Program-made: the position numbers and the translations under genes
Notes under the pieces: model-generated
The model's input: the letters and a program-made list of their open reading frames with translations, nothing else
Told to the model about the DNA's origin: nothing
Database searches by the model: none
Source of the DNA: Flavobacteriia bacterium
Lineage (GTDB): Bacteria > Bacteroidota > Bacteroidia > Flavobacteriales_D > Crocinitomicaceae
NCBI GenBank assembly: GCA_947455255.1
Contig: CANGOA010000007.1
Coordinates: 1 to 43,502 of the forward strand
DNA: 43,502 nucleotides
Direction: 5' to 3'
In this document: piece after piece, positions 41,775 through 43,502 of the stretch
Numbering within the stretch: the stretch's first letter is position 1
How the letters are laid out: each line of letters opens with the position of its first letter

Positions 41775-43502
41775 TTAGCTCTTCACCAACCCAATCTTCG
41801 CATCCCCTTCTTCGATTAAATCCACGATTAACGCTTCTCCGTCAAATGAACCAAATGAAATTTCTGTTGCTAACACCTCGTTGCAAACATACTCTTCATT
41901 TTGCGCAATGGCAGCTTGAATTTCACTCGCACATTCTACAGTCAATCTGATTTTATCCGTCACTTCCAAACCAGAATCTTTACGTAAATTTTGTACGCGG
42001 TTTACTAACTCGCGCGCAATACCTTCTGATTTCAATTCGTCTGTGATGGTAATGTCTAAGGCAACCGTTAATCCTCCTTCGGTACTTACCAACCATCCTG
42101 GGATGTCTTGTGCTAAGATTTCAAAGTCGTTGATGTCTAACACGATATTTTCTCCATCGATATCGCCCGACCAACCTTGGTTTTTCTCCACAGTAGCAAT
42201 GTCATCCGCAGTCATTTTGCCGACCAACGCAGCAATAGCCTTCATTTGTTTACCGTATTTCGGACCAATCGTTTTAAAGTTTGGTTTGATACTTTTCACT
42301 AATACGCCACTTCCTTCTTCTAACAAACGCAATTCTTTCACGTTTACTTCCGATAAAATCAATTCTTTCACATGCGTAATGTTGTCGGAGAAGGTTTGAT
42401 TTAAGGTTGGAACCATAATCGTTTGTAGCGGTTGACGGACACGAATACGTTCTTTCTTACGAATACCTAATACTAAGGAAGAAACGCGTTGTGCGATGTC
42501 CATTTGTGCTTCTAATGCGGTGTCAATCAATGCTGGATTTACTTTTGGGAAATCAGCTAAATGTACTGAAATTACATCGTGACGTTTCGTAACTGCATTT
42601 AAATCGCTGAATAGTTGATCCATAAAGAAAGGTGCGATTGGCGCTCCCAAAATGGAGACTGTTTCCAAACAAGTATACAATGTTTGGTAAGCAGACAATT
42701 TATCTTTCGAATCATCGCTTTTCCAGAATCTTCTACGACACAAACGTACATACCAATTCGATAATTGATCTGTTACGAAATCTTGAATCAAACGACCTGC
42801 TTTTGTTGGTTCAAATGTCTCATACGCTTCATCCACATTTTGGATCAAGGAATGAAGTTGTGAGATAATCCAACGATCAATTTCTGGTCGCTCGTTAATA
42901 TCTAAATCTGCTGCAGCATAATCAAACCCATCGATATTCGCATACAGTGTAAAGAAGGAGTAGGTGTTGTATAATGTTCCGAAGAATTTACGTTGCACCT
43001 CCGTGATTCCGTCTAAGTCAAATTTTAAGTTGTCCCATGGTTGCGCATTGGTAATCATGTACCAACGTGTAGCATCCGGACCAAATTTATCTAATGTCGT
43101 GAATGGATCCACAGCATTCCCCAAACGTTTCGACATTTTTTGTCCGTTTTTGTCTAACACCAATCCGTTAGAAATAACGTTTTTGTATGCTACTTTGTCG
43201 AATACCATCGTCGCAATTGCGTGTAGGGTATAGAACCATCCACGTGTTTGGTCCACACCTTCCGCGATAAAGTCTGCTGGGAAACTCGCGTGATTGTCTA
43301 TGTATTCTTTATTTTCAAATGGATAGTGCCATTGTGCATAAGGCATCGAACCTGAATCAAACCAAACGTCGATCAAGTCTGCTTCGCGTTGCATTGGTTT
43401 ACCAGACGCAGAAACTAAGGTAATCGTATCTACATAGTTTTTATGTAAATCGATTTTCGCATAGTTTTCGTTTGACATATCCCCTACCACAAAGTCAGCC
43501 AA
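41775..43502 (-). CDS. ileS: Isoleucyl-tRNA synthetase, C-terminal part (5' end outside window)
   Basis: 575 residues are visible; the frame is open to the window edge, so the first residue is internal. It charges tRNA-Ile. The region has DVWFDSGSMPYAQWHYPF, FIAEGVDQTRGWFYTLH, the KMSKRLGN loop that binds ATP (about residues 118-125 of the fragment), then the anticodon-binding domain (WIISQLHSLIQNVDEAYE...LSNWYVRLCRRRFW). The tail lacks the zinc-finger of bacterial type 1 enzymes, and the sequence looks like the eukaryote-like type 2 form that is usual in Bacteroidota and often less sensitive to mupirocin. It ends at its own terminator. Confidence 0.95.
   Translation of the reverse strand: MADFVVGDMSNENYAKIDLHKNYVDTITLVSASGKPMQREADLIDVWFDSGSMPYAQWHYPFENKEYIDNHASFPADFIAEGVDQTRGWFYTLHAIATMVFDKVAYKNVISNGLVLDKNGQKMSKRLGNAVDPFTTLDKFGPDATRWYMITNAQPWDNLKFDLDGITEVQRKFFGTLYNTYSFFTLYANIDGFDYAAADLDINERPEIDRWIISQLHSLIQNVDEAYETFEPTKAGRLIQDFVTDQLSNWYVRLCRRRFWKSDDSKDKLSAYQTLYTCLETVSILGAPIAPFFMDQLFSDLNAVTKRHDVISVHLADFPKVNPALIDTALEAQMDIAQRVSSLVLGIRKKERIRVRQPLQTIMVPTLNQTFSDNITHVKELILSEVNVKELRLLEEGSGVLVKSIKPNFKTIGPKYGKQMKAIAALVGKMTADDIATVEKNQGWSGDIDGENIVLDINDFEILAQDIPGWLVSTEGGLTVALDITITDELKSEGIARELVNRVQNLRKDSGLEVTDKIRLTVECASEIQAAIAQNEEYVCNEVLATEISFGSFDGEALIVDLIEEGDAKIGLVKS

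Noticed and set aside
1-43502. tRNA, rRNA, integrase, transposase or prophage genes
   Set aside because: No cloverleaf with a conserved T-loop, no rRNA-like stretch and no recombinase or phage structural motif was recognised by reading; a tRNAscan or Infernal run could still find small RNAs.

Overview
The window is a low-GC stretch of a chromosome from a member of the Bacteroidota, most likely order Flavobacteriales. The evidence is a fused MurF-alanine racemase, type IX secretion (T9SS) signals with a PorP/SprF protein, the families DUF3098, DUF5686 and DUF5687, an eukaryote-like IleS without a C-terminal zinc finger, TAnnTTTG-type -7 promoter boxes and almost no Shine-Dalgarno sequences. 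A Crocinitomicaceae/Fluviicola-like genus is possible, but I cannot fix it from sequence alone. No rRNA, tRNA, CRISPR array, transposase or phage gene was recognised.

Layout. 1-0.8 kb: the 3' end of an unknown gene and a small secreted protein with one YD (Rhs-like) motif and a T9SS tail. 0.8-1.9 kb: a PD-(D/E)XK (Rpn-like) nuclease with an in-frame 12-bp microsatellite. 2-5.4 kb, minus strand: the envelope operon ftsX - DUF3098 - uppP - truB - OmpR-type response regulator. 5.5-5.85 kb: three tandem copies of a repeat of about 110 bp. 5.9-7.3 kb: a HAD phosphatase and pdxJ. 7.3-10 kb, minus: an ABC exporter (ATPase and DUF5687 permease) whose two genes are split by a DUF4160/DUF2442 toxin-antitoxin-like pair. 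10-16.4 kb: an M16 protease, then a T9SS-linked group (CHU_C-domain protein, PorP/SprF, OmpA-like lipoprotein). 16.4-28 kb: mostly single housekeeping genes (SnoaL-like, DUF5686, murF-alr, a 17M-like stress protein, ygiQ, a CxxC mini-protein, divIC/ftsB, SpoIID-like, an acidic protein, dprA).

28-33.2 kb, minus: the most interesting unit, a poly-gamma-glutamate-type operon pgsB - pgsC - pgsW followed by four envelope-protein genes (two related beta-rich domains separated by a single in-frame TGA, a lipoprotein, an outer-membrane barrel). It has no PgsA. It looks like a Gram-negative variant in which the downstream genes replace PgsA and carry or anchor the polymer at the outer membrane.

33.3-39.6 kb, plus: a heavy-metal RND efflux operon (TolC-like, adaptor, DUF190 PII-like protein, CzcA/CusA pump) ending in a potassium-channel-like membrane protein with an altered selectivity filter. 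39.6-43.5 kb, minus: a membrane metallophosphoesterase, a nested intergenic repeat cluster, a YdcF/SanA-like protein and the 3' part of ileS, which runs off the window.

Intergenic DNA carries three repeat families: long perfect palindromes with a GTAGGGAT core, mostly acting as two-way terminators between convergent genes; a CCCTCC...GGAGGG element; and a CTTCG...CTCAG element, one copy of which sits inside a CCCTCC element. Several -7 boxes lie only 3-6 nt before start codons, which suggests leaderless mRNAs.
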